From assembly GCF_026127265.1 (NCBI RefSeq), contig NZ_WWFG01000016.1, positions 1 through 64,000 of the forward strand: a stretch of DNA of 64,000 bases, read 5' to 3'. Origin of the DNA: Nostoc sp. KVJ3. GTDB lineage: Bacteria; Cyanobacteriota; Cyanobacteriia; Cyanobacteriales; Nostocaceae. Each line of letters begins with the position of its first letter. The stretch's first letter is position 1. Of this stretch, positions 29,619-37,956 are shown piece after piece. Both the position numbers and the translations under genes were made by a program. The notes under the pieces were generated by a model. It had not been told where the DNA came from. It saw nothing but the letters and a program-made list of their open reading frames with translations, and searched no databases.

Positions 29619-29647
29619 AGTACTGAGTAATATTATTCCTCAGTACT
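29619..29647. other. stem-loop with TAATATTAC in the loop
   Basis: AGTACTGAG (29,619-29,627) pairs perfectly with CTCAGTACT (29,639-29,647) around an 11-base loop. On the minus strand the loop and first stem base read TAATATTAC. It lies in the gap between the two small paralogues, just after the 3' end of the 29,683 gene. Could be a terminator or cruciform. Confidence 0.6.
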
Positions 29648-29682
29648 TTGGCGTTCGGGAAATGGCACGGTGATGCCTAATT

Positions 29683-29943
29683 TTAGGGCTGCTCTGGTGG
29701 CACGTCACAAATCAAGAGTCCTTTTTTACTGGACAACAAAAGTTTCCAAAGCGCCTTAATCTGTTTGTAAGCCTCATCAGGAGAAAGCTTACTATTGGTT
29801 TCTAAAGAGGTAATGTAGCCAACTTTTTGAGCAAATTCTTGGAGGTTGGCATTAAATACTAAATTCTCTGGCTTAACCTGACCGTAGTAGCGACTGCGAG
29901 GGTAAAGAAAATTGTTTTTGTCGTCCCCTTTAGGCTCGTCCAT
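29683..29943 (-). CDS. small conserved cyanobacterial protein, intact paralogue
   Basis: 86 residues, close paralogue of the gene at 29,173 (NNFLYPRSRYYGQVKPENLV; KLSPDEAYKQIKALWKLL). It ends ICDVPPEQP and so supplies the undamaged 3' sequence against which the 519-bp insertion can be recognised. No known function; no signal peptide or membrane segment. The pair arose by duplication of a unit of about 500 bp. Confidence 0.75.
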   Translation of the reverse strand: MDEPKGDDKNNFLYPRSRYYGQVKPENLVFNANLQEFAQKVGYITSLETNSKLSPDEAYKQIKALWKLLLSSKKGLLICDVPPEQP

Positions 29944-30081
29944 TACTTCACCCCCAATAAGTGACTTTTTACCAATGATAGTCAGAAGTGAGCTTCAATG
30001 AAGAAATTGCCGTTCATTTAAGTATAAAGCAACTAACTGTTTATTAGCTGCAATAACAGTAAGGCTTTTCAATCATGGACA

Positions 30082-30109
30082 TATAAATGAAGCGATCGCT
30101 TCATTTATA
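30082..30109. promoter_or_regulatory. 28-bp perfect palindrome centred on HIP1
   Basis: Each arm is TATAAATGAAGCGA, with the centre GCGATCGC. It lies in the 386-bp gap between the 29,943 gene and the recombinase at 30,330. It could be an operator or a cruciform. The rest of this gap shows nothing I can assign. Confidence 0.6.
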
Positions 30110-30271
30110 AGTTAGGTATGAGTATTAAGTGCGGATCATACCCCTACTTGGCAATAGCGCTCTTCACATAAGCTAATTTTATCAGCCAACGCCATTATGC
30201 GGGTTGTAGCGGTTGGGATTGATAAGCAGAGATTAACTGAGTCTAGTGGTTTGAAGTTGCTCACGGAATAT

Positions 30272-30331
30272 ATAGGTTTCCAGGCGTTTACATTGTGTTT
30301 CTACTGTTAGACAATGTAGGCTAGAACCTAT
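30272..30331. promoter_or_regulatory. nested inverted repeats over the recombinase start
   Basis: Inner arms TACATTGT (30,289-30,296) and ACAATGTA (30,311-30,318), 14 bases apart. Outer arms ATAGGTT (30,272-30,278) and AACCTAT (30,325-30,331); the outer right arm covers the first two bases of the recombinase ATG. It may be an autoregulatory operator or a recombination site for the adjacent enzyme. Confidence 0.45.
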
Positions 30332-30899
30332 GAAAATAAACAGATTCGGTAGGGCAGAAATCCTTACCCCCGACCAAATCAATCTCCTATTTAACGAGGG
30401 CTTTGTCAACCCACGCGATCGCGCTTTGTTCGGCGTGTGCCTTTATGCTGCTTGCCGGATCAACGAAGCTTGCACGTTGGCAGTGAAAGATGTGTTTGGC
30501 AGCAACGGTGTCAGAGGGGTGTTAGTATTACGCAGCGTGAACACCAAAGGTAAGCGGGACACTAGGGAAATCCAAGTGCATCCCAAGCTCAAGCAGTATT
30601 TAGAAGAGTACAACCCCAACCGCCGCAAGGAGTTTTTGTTTCCTGGTCGGCATGGACTCTTACATATCCACAAGGTCAGCGCTGACAAAATCCTCAGAGA
30701 TACCTGTGTGCGGCTGGGGATTGAGGGGGTGAGTACGCACAGCTTCCGCAGGACTGCGTTAACCAGGATGAGCGATGCCGGGATACCGTTGCGCCACATA
30801 CAGGAGATATCGGGACATCGGACTTTGGCAGCTTTGGAGCGATATCTGGGGGTAACTGAGAAGCAGAAGCAAAACGCGATCTCTGCTTTGGACTTTTGA
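30330..30899 (+). CDS. short tyrosine recombinase, catalytic domain only
   Basis: 189 residues, about half the usual integrase length. All catalytic residues are visible: Arg43 (YAACRINEA), Lys73 or 75 (NTKGK), His137 and Arg140 (THSFRRT), His163 (SGHRTL) and Tyr172 (ALERYLG). The N-terminal arm-binding/SAM-like domain is missing, as in a class of short cyanobacterial recombinases. It should still cut and join at a core site, and the nested inverted repeats over its start are a candidate. It sits next to a recombinase remnant and the EAD/NACHT cassette, so a role in acquiring that cassette is possible. Confidence 0.85.
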   Translation: MKINRFGRAEILTPDQINLLFNEGFVNPRDRALFGVCLYAACRINEACTLAVKDVFGSNGVRGVLVLRSVNTKGKRDTREIQVHPKLKQYLEEYNPNRRKEFLFPGRHGLLHIHKVSADKILRDTCVRLGIEGVSTHSFRRTALTRMSDAGIPLRHIQEISGHRTLAALERYLGVTEKQKQNAISALDF

Positions 30900-30940
30900 A
30901 CAATGTCGATTTATACAGTTAGGGGTAGTGTTACGATGTC

Positions 30941-31120
30941 ATGAATGTTTCAGCGCACTGGTTTAGGCACAGTCACGCTACTCACGCAATAGAAGAAGGT
31001 GTTCCAGTGCATTTGGTTCAGGCTACTCTTGGGCATACAAGTTTGGATACCACGAGTAAATATCTGCACGTTAGCCCTGATAGGAGTTCTGGGGAGGTTT
31101 TAGTTAAGCGATGGTCTTAG
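30941..31120 (+). pseudogene. C-terminal remnant of another tyrosine recombinase
   Basis: 59 codons from an ATG at 30,941: SAHWFRHSHATHAIEEG (HxxRH), then QATLGHTSLDTTSKYLHVSP (LGH and catalytic Tyr). The N-terminal two thirds, including the first catalytic Arg, are absent, so this is a relic of an integrase. It lies just upstream of the conflict cassette. Confidence 0.8.
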
Positions 31121-31320
31121 CCATTTTAAATTTATTGTTCCCTAAAGTTGGTATATTAATCATTACCAGAATTTATTACTTTTACTGCTTTGGGATAAAA
31201 ATAGTAAAGCAACTACAAAAATAAAATCACTCTTTTTATGAAAAACTACGGATTATGTTACATTAGATTGCATTCTAAAGATTCACTTTTTAAATGGTTT
31301 CTTATTAAAGGATAAAGTTT
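31121..31320. other. AT-rich leader of the conflict cassette
   Basis: 200 bases without a gene, very AT-rich. AAAGGATA lies 9 bases before the ATG at 31,321. A promoter for the cassette should be here, but I see no box strong enough to call. Confidence 0.4.
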
Positions 31321-32079
31321 ATGGAAATGGCAAAATCATATGCTAAAGAAATTCATCAAAATTTTGCAAAGCTATACGCTAACTGGCTTCCAAACGAAGC
31401 TATTGTCTTAGGAGATTTTGGATATTTAAAAGACGGTATTTTCAATAAAGAAGGAAATTTAAAAGAACTTTTTAGAGGTATAGAGATTCATGAAGCCTCT
31501 CCAAATCCTCTAGCCCCTCCCGCTTGGTACAAATATACGTCTGCAAGCACCCAAATTATAGAAGTCTCTCCTCAAGCCCAGGCTAAGGTGAATGAATTTG
31601 CAGATATTAATGCCAGGTTAGAAATAAAATTTTCTAATAAAAATTCTGTTTTTTTTAATGCACCGGGCTGTGTGTTTAAGTCTATTGATAATCTGCCTAA
31701 CTTTAAAGAAAAAATAATAAATCTATATAATATCGGACACTGGAAAGCAGAATATGTCATTGTGACCAAACTATTGCAAGCAACATCTGCTACTATCATC
31801 ATTTCTGCGTCAAATAATTCTTCTATAACTCTTGAAGCAGAAGGTAAAACTACCATTGATTTAGCAGATGTCAACCTTACCTTTAAAGCCAAGTCAGAGA
31901 ATAATATAGGATTTAAACTAACTACTGAAAGCGACATTATACCTCTAGTAGGCTTTCACAAGTTGAAAAAAGGTTTTTTTGGACTTGGATCTCTAACAGT
32001 TGATACTGAGTACGAAAGTACAATTGATCGTGTTGAAAAAGAATGGGATTTGATTGAAGTAGATGATGTGATTGAGTGA
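31321..32079 (+). CDS. unknown beta-rich protein, candidate effector of EAD/NACHT cassette
   Basis: 252 residues. Not recognised. The N-terminal part has LPNEAIVLGDFGYLKDGIF and GNLKELFRGIEIHEASPNP. The rest alternates short hydrophobic and polar residues, as in a beta sandwich or pore-forming fold (ATIIISASNNSSITLEAEG; DLADVNLTFKAKSENNIGF; DIIPLVGFHKLKKGFFG). The tail is acidic. There is no signal peptide or membrane helix. It is the first gene of an AT-rich cassette whose other members form a sensor, adaptor and trypsin-like protease, a setting where the first gene is often the protease substrate. The order of beta elements recalls bacterial gasdermins, but the N-terminal Cys is absent, so I do not assign that family. 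Confidence 0.6.
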   Translation: MEMAKSYAKEIHQNFAKLYANWLPNEAIVLGDFGYLKDGIFNKEGNLKELFRGIEIHEASPNPLAPPAWYKYTSASTQIIEVSPQAQAKVNEFADINARLEIKFSNKNSVFFNAPGCVFKSIDNLPNFKEKIINLYNIGHWKAEYVIVTKLLQATSATIIISASNNSSITLEAEGKTTIDLADVNLTFKAKSENNIGFKLTTESDIIPLVGFHKLKKGFFGLGSLTVDTEYESTIDRVEKEWDLIEVDDVIE

Positions 32080-32176
32080 AAACTTGATGGTTCGATAGTA
32101 GATATTTGAGATTGCTGTCGAACTTACCCATAAGAAAATAATATTTCTGTACTACTGCTAGAGGAGAGCTTTATAA

Positions 32177-32812
32177 ATGACGTTTAGCGGACAACAGCGC
32201 AGACAATTGAAAGAAGCACTAATAAGTGCATTTCCTACAAGATCAAGTTTAGAGCAAATGCTCTCTTTGGAGTTAGAAAAGAATCTAGAAGCGATTGCTG
32301 GTGGTAGTAATTTACAAGATATTGTTTTTAGATTGATTCAAATGGCTGAGGCTGAAGGATGGCTAAACGATTTGATTCACGCTGCTCAAAATTACAACCC
32401 AGGCAATCAAGCACTTCGAGACTTTACTGAAGCTTACATAACATCTAATTCTGACTCTTTAACAGCCGATTATTCAGTTACTGTGAGGTTGCGCGAACTT
32501 CTCTCGAATCTTGTAAACAAGTTGATTGCAATTCCTGCTGCCGATTCTTTTCAGGGTCGAACTGCATTTTTGTTAAATATTCAAAATTCAGATAGTTTGA
32601 ATCGAAGCAATGTCAATGCTAGGACTGATATTTCCTTAATTGTTCAACAATTGCGAGAACGGGGCAATCAATTTTCAGCAGAACACCCTCTATACATTCT
32701 TATAGATAATGCTTTTCAATATGCCAATGGTTATGGTCTTGGTGAAGATTTAGTATCTTTGCGTGATCAAATAAATGTAGCATTTGAGGAGTTGTATAAT
32801 GACGAGCATTAA
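32177..32812 (+). CDS. two-domain EAD adaptor (EAD1 plus a second EAD)
   Basis: 211 residues, GAGGAGAG upstream. Residues about 1-82 are an EAD1-type effector-associated domain (SGQQRRQLKEALISAFPTRS, then EGWLNDLIHAAQNYNPGNQA). Residues about 95-208 are a second, different EAD-type fold (RLRELLSNLVNKLIAIPAAD; FQGRTAFLLNIQ; PLYILIDNAFQYANGYG). The EAD1 resembles the N terminus of the NACHT protein at 34,166. The second domain resembles the N terminus of the protease at 32,799. Homotypic contacts would thus bridge sensor to protease, as proposed for EAD conflict systems by Aravind and colleagues. The bridging is inference; the two domain similarities are visible. Confidence 0.75.
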   Translation: MTFSGQQRRQLKEALISAFPTRSSLEQMLSLELEKNLEAIAGGSNLQDIVFRLIQMAEAEGWLNDLIHAAQNYNPGNQALRDFTEAYITSNSDSLTADYSVTVRLRELLSNLVNKLIAIPAADSFQGRTAFLLNIQNSDSLNRSNVNARTDISLIVQQLRERGNQFSAEHPLYILIDNAFQYANGYGLGEDLVSLRDQINVAFEELYNDEH

Positions 32813-33971
32813 CAAGCAGTTAGACCGTAATATCCAGCAACAATTTATTGATGCATTGCTACAATTATCCGTCACTGATACTTTTAGTGGAAGAAGTAGT
32901 CTGTTAGAAGGACTACCACGGATTGATATAACCCGCTCTCAAGAAATTAGCCGTCTTGATTTAAATCACATCATTAGTGGATTTGTGCGGCTGGGAAGAG
33001 ATACAAAAACTGGGGTTAGACCTCTGATCGTTATCGCCGACAACGCAATGAAATATATTCAAGGCTGGCAAGGAGAATTAAGCAGCACTTTTAAAGAAAT
33101 TATTCAAGAACTAGAACTGTACTATGGTGGCGAGATACCAGCACCATCTGTCCCACCTCTCGAACCTGAAAAACTTCTTTTTAAAGGACGTGATGAACGC
33201 GTACCTTTCGTCTTTGTACAAAAGGCATTAGAAACTAGCAAAAGTATATGTCGATTAAGAGTTCCACGTATTTTTGGCGGTAATGCTAAAGATGATACTT
33301 TTGGTACGGCTTGGATTATTGCACCAGGTATATTAATTACAAATCACCATGTTATAGAGGCACGAGATAGAAGCTACGAGTCTCCTGCAACTCCAGAGGA
33401 TTTCCAACTGCAAGCTGAGAATTTGACTGCCTGGTTTGATTTCTTGAGTGAAAGTGGTTCATATCTAGCCTGTCAGAATGCTGAACTATTAGCAAGCAAT
33501 CAAAAGCTTGATTACGCCATTGTACGATTGAAAGAGTCAGAAAAAATTGCAGATCGTAAACCACTATGTCTGGTTGAGAAACAACCTGAATTGGAACGCG
33601 GATACCGCTTAAACATTATTCAGCACCCTCGTGGTGGTCCACTTATTTATGCCATCCGTAATAACTTCTATATAGGAACTGGTGCTAATAAAGATTTTTT
33701 ACGTTACTTGACAGATACTGAAGGCGGTTCTTCTGGTTCTCCCGTACTTAATGATTATTGGAAAGTTATCGGATTGCACCACGCTGCAACATGTGTACCA
33801 CAAGAATATTATGCAAATTTACCCCAAGAGAGATATCAGACTTTACCACAAGAAACGGTGAAAGGTGAGGTAATAACCTTTCACAATGAAGGTATTGCAA
33901 TACACGCAGTTCTAAATGATTTATCGCCAGAATTACGACATGAAATTAAGTTAGCCCAGGATTGGGAGTAA
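32799..33971 (+). CDS. EAD-fused trypsin-like serine protease
   Basis: 390 residues from the ATG at 32,799, which has GAGGAG upstream and overlaps the adaptor gene by 14 bases. N-terminal EAD (about 1-108: FSGRSSLLEGLPRIDITRSQ, then RPLIVIADNAMKYIQGWQGE) matches the second half of the adaptor. The peptidase follows: His184 in ITNHHVIEA, Asp238 in KLDYAIVRL, Ser312 in EGGSSGSPV, a complete V8/trypsin triad. There is no signal peptide, so it should act in the cytoplasm when the NACHT partner is triggered. A likely substrate is the beta-rich protein at 31,321, or host proteins. Confidence 0.85.
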   Translation: MTSINKQLDRNIQQQFIDALLQLSVTDTFSGRSSLLEGLPRIDITRSQEISRLDLNHIISGFVRLGRDTKTGVRPLIVIADNAMKYIQGWQGELSSTFKEIIQELELYYGGEIPAPSVPPLEPEKLLFKGRDERVPFVFVQKALETSKSICRLRVPRIFGGNAKDDTFGTAWIIAPGILITNHHVIEARDRSYESPATPEDFQLQAENLTAWFDFLSESGSYLACQNAELLASNQKLDYAIVRLKESEKIADRKPLCLVEKQPELERGYRLNIIQHPRGGPLIYAIRNNFYIGTGANKDFLRYLTDTEGGSSGSPVLNDYWKVIGLHHAATCVPQEYYANLPQERYQTLPQETVKGEVITFHNEGIAIHAVLNDLSPELRHEIKLAQDWE

Positions 33972-34165
33972 TCCAATCATTAAAACCTTTTACGACCAAT
34001 TTAGGGATGCGAGCAAGCAATAGTTGAGAGCTAATGATGGTGCTATGTCTAATGAATCTGCGACCAGAGACAAAGTAACTAAGTAGTAATGGGGTTTGGA
34101 GTGCAATCGCTTGAACCAGCCACAACAATTCTTACTTGTAGTGAAAATATGAGGTATTGAGAAAG
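33972..34165. other. gap between protease and NACHT gene
   Basis: 194 bases with no gene, hairpin or repeat that I can support. The genes on both sides point the same way, so one transcript may still cover them. Confidence 0.4.
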
Positions 34166-37100
34166 ATGCATTTATCTGGTGAACAACGCATAGAATTACG
34201 AGAAGGTTTAATTAATGCTTTTCCTCAAAACGGATTATTAACTCAGATGGTATCTGAACAATTAAATAGAAATCTTTCACAAATAGCAGCAGTAGACAAA
34301 GATTTAGGAACTGTTATCTTTGAGTTAATTGAAGCAGCAAATTCTCAGGGATGGGTTGAAGCTTTAATTCGTGCTGCACGTAAAGCCAACCCTGGAAACC
34401 CTTGCTTAAAGGCTATTGCTCAAAAATTGCTGCCACAAGATTTGCCGCCATCGGAAGTACCTTCGGATTCGTCATCAAATCTTCTCTCAGCACTAAGTAT
34501 TCAGCAGCAGAAAATCTTCATTTTGGTAGCCGTTTCCGATGAATTACTTTTTAATGAAGAACTTAAGGAAATAGAGTTAGCTATTCAAGGAGAAGATAAA
34601 CAAACTTTTTTTGATATTATTATAAAAAATAATGTACATTCTCTAAATGTTTTTGATGATGCAATCAAAGAAGAACGCCCTCAAATTGTTCATATTTGTG
34701 GATGGGGAAATCAGGATGGCTCTTTCTTTTTTACGGATGATCAAGGAAAGGACGAACCTATCTCACCAACAAGGTTAGCACAATTATTTGAGAGGCATAG
34801 CGATTATGTTAAGTGTGTGCTTATTTATTCAAGCTATTCATTTAAAGCAGCTAAGTTAATTAGCGAATACATTAATTATGTAATTGGTATGAAACAATCG
34901 ATAGATATAAAAGAATCAAATGATAAAAAACCTATAAATGCCGAGAGGATATTTGTTAAAAACTTTTATAAATATTTAACTTCTCAACGAGCAAATCAGG
35001 AAGATGTTATTTATAAAGCTTTTGATGAAGGTTGTTATAAAACAAACATGGAACTCTCTCAAAAAGTTTCGATAGCAGTATTAAAAATAAAAACTCAAAG
35101 AGAATATTACCAAGATTTAATTGAGAACTTTCAAAGCTATCAAACAGAAGGATTAAGCCAAGATTATGCCTTGGAATTACCAAAGGTATTTGTGCCACTT
35201 AAGATACAATTCAATCATGCCAAGAATACACACCATGAAATGATTTGGCTAGAGACTAATGGAGCAAATGATCATAATAAGGGAGAAGACGAAATTTGGC
35301 ATTTTTTAGCACAATCATATGATAAGCAGGCGAGGGGGTGTATAGTGCTGCTGGGTGGACCAGGAGCGGGTAAAAGTACTCTTTTGAAACATTTAACTCT
35401 CATTTATGCAAATGAAGCACAACAAAACTACCATAATCAAGCTCTAGAACTAATTCCAGTATTGTTGCTTATAAGAAAGGTGTATCAAACAATAGTTCAG
35501 AATAAGAATACATCTTTAGCAGAATTGATAGCCGAACAAGTAATAAATAAACAAGTGTTGCAATGGTTGTCGCAAGAATTAAATCAAGAGAAAAATAATA
35601 AATGTTTAATAATGCTAGATGGCTTAGATGAAGTAGCAGATGAAAGTCAGCGTAAGCAAATGAGTGCTTGGATTGATAAACAAATACAAAAATATCGTAA
35701 CGCTACTTTTATCCTAACATCTAGACCAGGAGGCTATGAAAAGGCAAAATTAAATAAGGTTGACATAGTTTTAGAAGTCCAACAATTAAAACCGGAGCAA
35801 GTTCGTAGATTTATTAGTCAATGGTATTTGGAAGTAAAGAAGAAGACAAAAAAATCGTGCGTTCAGATGTCAGCAATAAAGGAAGAAGCTCAAAAACAAT
35901 CTGAAGATTTGATAAAACGGATTAGAAAAAGTTCTCCATTAGCAGCAATGGCTGTGAATCCATTGCTATTAACAATGATTTGTAAGCTTCATGATGAATT
36001 AAATCTTAAAGAGAAGACTTTGCCCGAAAAACGAGTTGAGCTTTATAGGGAGATGTGTGAGGTTTTACTAGGAAAGCGGCTGGAAGCAAAGGAGCTTATC
36101 GATCAAGATCATCCTCTCGATACGTTAACAGATAAAGACAAGCAATCTGTCCTGCAAGTACTAGCACTAAAATTAATGGAGCAGCAAAAGACTGAGTTTG
36201 CTCTGGCAGATGGAACTTTTTGGATACAAAAACAGTTGAAGACTGTAGTTGGCAATAAGGTCAATGCAGAAGAGTTTATTAAGTATATTTGTAATATCAA
36301 TGGGTTTTTAGTAGAAAAAGAGTTAAAAACTTATCAATTTCCTCACTTAAGTGTTCAGGAATATTTAGCAGCAGTTCGGGTTAGCGAATTGAAGCAAGAG
36401 GATTTATTAATTGCAAATATTAATAAATCTTGGTGGGCAGAAACAATTCGCCTCTATGCTGCCCAAAACAATGCTACTCAACTGATTCGTGCAGTGATGG
36501 AGATGAATTCTCCATCACTTGATGTTTGGGTATTGGCTTATGATTGTCTAGAAGAGTGTTTAGTAGTAGATTCCAATGTAAAGAAAGAACTAATAAATAG
36601 ACTAGAAGATGGATTAGAATCAACTGACCCAGAAACTTTCCATTTTGCAGCTAAAGTAAGATTAATACGGCGTTTGAGAAATTTTATAAGAATTGATCAA
36701 GAATCAGAAATTGATGATAGCTACATTACTTGTGCTGAATATCAACTGTTTCTTGATGAAACAGGAGAGCCTTGTAAACCCCAACACTGGGAAAGCAGCA
36801 GATTTCCTGAAGGAGATGCTAATGAAACGATTACTGGGATAAGTTGGAAACATGCAAATCGGTTTTGTGTGTGGTTAGGAAAATGGTATCGAACAAGTTA
36901 CGGTAATCAGCTAAGTGAGATAGCGGTTCATTATAAATCATCTAAAGAAGAAATAAATAGCGGAATTAGTCTAGTTAAGTTTCAATTATCATCTATATAC
37001 AGTCAACTTGCTGATTATTTATGGAATGAAGAATGGCAAAAGGCTAATGAGGAAACAGCAGATTTAATGAACAAGAGGGTGGGTGGAAAATTTTTAAATG

Positions 37101-37450
37101 AAGAAAAGATTTTTAAGTTTCCGTGTGAAGACCTCCGCATCATCGACCAACTTTGGGTATATGCCAGCAAGGGTCATTTTGGTTTTAGCGTTCAGAAGAA
37201 GATTTACAAAAATTTAGATGGAACAGAACAAGTCTGGAGCGAATTTTGTGATCGCATTGGCTGGCGACAAGGAGGAGAGTATTTGTCTTATGAAAAAGTG
37301 TGGCCGATAGTTACGAATCAGGGTTTGCTTCCGATTGTTATAAATTTTGGTGTTTTTGGGAGTAGAACAACTTGGAGAGATTTTGATAATAAATCGTACA
37401 TTTCTCTTGTGCAAAAACTTGTTAAAAAACTTGATGGCTGTAACATATAG
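34166..37450 (+). CDS. EAD1-pseudoCHAT-NACHT-FGE-GUN4 conflict sensor
   Basis: 1094 residues from the ATG at 34,166; a TTG three codons earlier is less likely. Order: EAD1 (about 1-88, LSGEQRIELREGLINAFPQN); CHAT caspase-like domain (about 110-330); NACHT NTPase with Walker A GGPGAGKST (397-405, Lys403), Walker B LIMLDGLDE (Asp485) and TSRPGGY; helical region; FGE/sulfatase-modifying-like start (about 852-910, YITCAEYQLFLDETGEP); and GUN4-like tetrapyrrole-binding domain (about 930-1065, FPCEDLRIIDQLW, then FGFSVQKKIY). In the CHAT domain the catalytic His position is Trp180 (HICGWG) and the Cys position is Ser223 (IYSSYS), so it is probably not a protease. The adaptor and separate trypsin protease could supply that activity. 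Much more AT-rich than the ParA/ParB genes downstream, consistent with transfer. Confidence 0.82.
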   Translation: MHLSGEQRIELREGLINAFPQNGLLTQMVSEQLNRNLSQIAAVDKDLGTVIFELIEAANSQGWVEALIRAARKANPGNPCLKAIAQKLLPQDLPPSEVPSDSSSNLLSALSIQQQKIFILVAVSDELLFNEELKEIELAIQGEDKQTFFDIIIKNNVHSLNVFDDAIKEERPQIVHICGWGNQDGSFFFTDDQGKDEPISPTRLAQLFERHSDYVKCVLIYSSYSFKAAKLISEYINYVIGMKQSIDIKESNDKKPINAERIFVKNFYKYLTSQRANQEDVIYKAFDEGCYKTNMELSQKVSIAVLKIKTQREYYQDLIENFQSYQTEGLSQDYALELPKVFVPLKIQFNHAKNTHHEMIWLETNGANDHNKGEDEIWHFLAQSYDKQARGCIVLLGGPGAGKSTLLKHLTLIYANEAQQNYHNQALELIPVLLLIRKVYQTIVQNKNTSLAELIAEQVINKQVLQWLSQELNQEKNNKCLIMLDGLDEVADESQRKQMSAWIDKQIQKYRNATFILTSRPGGYEKAKLNKVDIVLEVQQLKPEQVRRFISQWYLEVKKKTKKSCVQMSAIKEEAQKQSEDLIKRIRKSSPLAAMAVNPLLLTMICKLHDELNLKEKTLPEKRVELYREMCEVLLGKRLEAKELIDQDHPLDTLTDKDKQSVLQVLALKLMEQQKTEFALADGTFWIQKQLKTVVGNKVNAEEFIKYICNINGFLVEKELKTYQFPHLSVQEYLAAVRVSELKQEDLLIANINKSWWAETIRLYAAQNNATQLIRAVMEMNSPSLDVWVLAYDCLEECLVVDSNVKKELINRLEDGLESTDPETFHFAAKVRLIRRLRNFIRIDQESEIDDSYITCAEYQLFLDETGEPCKPQHWESSRFPEGDANETITGISWKHANRFCVWLGKWYRTSYGNQLSEIAVHYKSSKEEINSGISLVKFQLSSIYSQLADYLWNEEWQKANEETADLMNKRVGGKFLNEEKIFKFPCEDLRIIDQLWVYASKGHFGFSVQKKIYKNLDGTEQVWSEFCDRIGWRQGGEYLSYEKVWPIVTNQGLLPIVINFGVFGSRTTWRDFDNKSYISLVQKLVKKLDGCNI

Positions 37451-37586
37451 TGCGTGACTAGGCGTATTGCTGCTGTTGAATCTGCCAGTTGCCGAATTGA
37501 ATTTGAATGTATAGTTTGTCTCCATGATGCACTCTTAATAGCTACTTTTTACCACACCGCGCACGCACATTTGACCATTTCAGCAC

Positions 37587-37802
37587 TTAGTCGCCATAGA
37601 GTTCCGAGTCTAAGTTGGCAGCCAAGGAGCCATGAGATACTGCACCGATAAAGTTTGCCAGGGGGTCGCTACTGCCAGTGGGTGAGTAAGAGGAGGGTGA
37701 TTTCTGGGTAAGTGCAAGCTGTTGAACATACCGCAACACCTCTTCTTGGTGCTGGGATGGCAGTTGTTCAATCGCTTCAAAAATGGCTTGTTTGGTTGTC
37801 AT
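37587..37802 (-). CDS. orphan antitoxin-like protein (DUF2281 type)
   Basis: 71 residues. MTTKQAIFEAIEQLPSQHQE followed by VLRYVQQL is the short helical opening of DUF2281-type proteins, usually antitoxins encoded before a PIN-domain toxin. No PIN gene follows here (37,451-37,586 is a 136-base gap), so it may be an orphan acting against a chromosomal toxin, or a relic. Confidence 0.6.
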   Translation of the reverse strand: MTTKQAIFEAIEQLPSQHQEEVLRYVQQLALTQKSPSSYSPTGSSDPLANFIGAVSHGSLAANLDSELYGD

Positions 37803-37956
37803 AGGAATGACTTAATGTTGCTTGATTCTATAAAGTCTACTGCTGAAATTACCGTCTTAGCTAGAACTTCTCTTCTTCTGATACACTTCAAGAAACTGGA
37901 AACTAAAACCGAGCCGGTTGACCAAAGATCATCGTATCTTCTAGGAACGAAAGCCA

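Noticed and set aside
31321..32079. Bacterial gasdermin
   Set aside because: The gene context fits and the strand order is suggestive, but the N-terminal lipidated Cys and a convincing family motif are missing, so only an unknown effector is claimed.
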